NCBI GenBank assembly: GCA_016713435.1
Contig: JADJPD010000001.1
Coordinates: forward strand, 992,001 to 1,056,000
Direction of reading: 5' to 3'
DNA from: Gemmatimonadota bacterium
GTDB taxonomy: Bacteria; Gemmatimonadota; Gemmatimonadetes; Gemmatimonadales; GWC2-71-9
Length of the DNA stretch: 64,000 nucleotides
Shown here: positions 63,871 to 64,000 of the stretch, in pieces
How positions within the stretch are numbered: the first letter of the stretch is position 1
How the letters are laid out: every line of letters starts with the position of its first letter
The notes under the pieces: generated by a model
Seen by the model: the letters and a program-made list of their open reading frames with translations, nothing else
Databases searched by the model: none
What the model was told of the DNA's origin: nothing
Program-made: the position numbers and the translations under genes

Positions 63871-64000
63871 TCTCAACGCAGAGGCGCAGAGGGCGCGGAG
63901 GGCCGCAGAGGGCATCGAGCCTGGGTCGGGACGTTGCCAACCCGGGCTCTGGTGCTTTTGGTGGGACCCCGCGAAAGGTGGGGAGCGTTGCCGGACCCGA
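63871..64000. repeat. inverted-repeat element, family 1 copy C, right end beyond window
   Basis: Starts about 38 bp after the patatin stop. GTGCGTC upstream and CGCAGAGG, GAGGGCCGCAGAGG within the left arm match copy B. Interior contains GAGCCTGGGT...ACCCGGGCTC (63917-63949) and ends with GTTGCCGGACCCGA, similar to the copy B interior. The right arm is not seen. Confidence 0.7.

Overview
The window is about 64 kb of very GC-rich, densely packed bacterial chromosome around a replication origin. Gene content fits a Gram-negative, probably Gemmatimonadota-like bacterium: GWxTD-domain lipoprotein, matrixin protease, many secreted proteins and lipoproteins, Omp85-fused patatin, eukaryotic-type Ser/Thr kinases, bactofilin, SUF system. 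The phylum is inferred from content and base composition, not from a marker search. There are no tRNAs, rRNA operon, CRISPR array, prophage or insertion sequence that I can see.

Layout. 1-1.7 kb: end of a PlsC acyltransferase and a ConA-like lipoprotein. 1.7-7 kb (minus): BMP/Yuf-type nucleoside ABC transporter with a Nif3-like gene; two of its genes carry single-base frameshifts. 7-12.4 kb (minus): bactofilin, M23 peptidase, ParB, ParA, a 15/16 parS site, MnmG. 12.5-16.4 kb: PhzF-like protein, a NatA/NatB-type ABC exporter (permease frameshifted) with an XRE regulator, a small ferredoxin. 16.5-23.3 kb (minus): sufR-B-C-D-S-U followed by a bacilliredoxin and an unknown 95-aa protein. 23.6-28.5 kb: atypical peptide deformylase, an inverted-repeat element containing 75 consecutive G, lytic transglycosylase, DUF350, secreted proteins, DUF485 plus an ActP-like symporter. 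28.5-35.3 kb: arginase (frameshifted), dnaN, an oriC unwinding region with DnaA-trios, dnaA, then divergent rpmH-rnpA-yidD-yidC. 35.4-46.7 kb: hydrolase, monofunctional transglycosylase, secreted proteins, RNase P RNA, a large TPR Ser/Thr kinase, an AraC-type regulator, a second kinase overlapping pyrE, a GWxTD lipoprotein. 46.9-56.7 kb: polA, a pilin-like protein, a beta-helix/PA14 protein, an MMPL transporter, a matrixin protease, a beta-lactamase-fold hydrolase. 57-64 kb: MIP18-like protein, second inverted-repeat element, RNase D, a PLP enzyme, a thioesterase-hydrolase fusion, FdxA, patatin-Omp85, and the left end of a third inverted-repeat element.

How it works together. The origin core (dnaA, dnaN, BUS with DnaA-trios) and the partition module (parS, parA, parB with a peptidoglycan peptidase and bactofilin) lie about 20 kb apart, and the left arm is nearly all on the minus strand, co-oriented with a fork leaving oriC leftward. 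Genes are packed into operons with 1-4 nt start/stop overlaps (ATGA, GTGA, TGATG, TAATG and apparently CTGA). Several single genes carry a -10 like TAGCTT or TAAGCT 5-12 nt before the start codon, which suggests leaderless or near-leaderless mRNAs.

Most notable: (1) a dispersed family of about 45-bp inverted repeats enclosing a conserved hairpin (24.2, 57.3 and 63.9 kb), two of them exactly between convergent genes; (2) a second small palindrome family (46.75 and 52.3 kb); (3) four single-base frameshifts, all in G/C runs, pointing to consensus error or gene decay; (4) two probable CTG starts (rnpA and the MMPL gene); (5) a SUF operon extended by a bacilliredoxin and an unknown protein.
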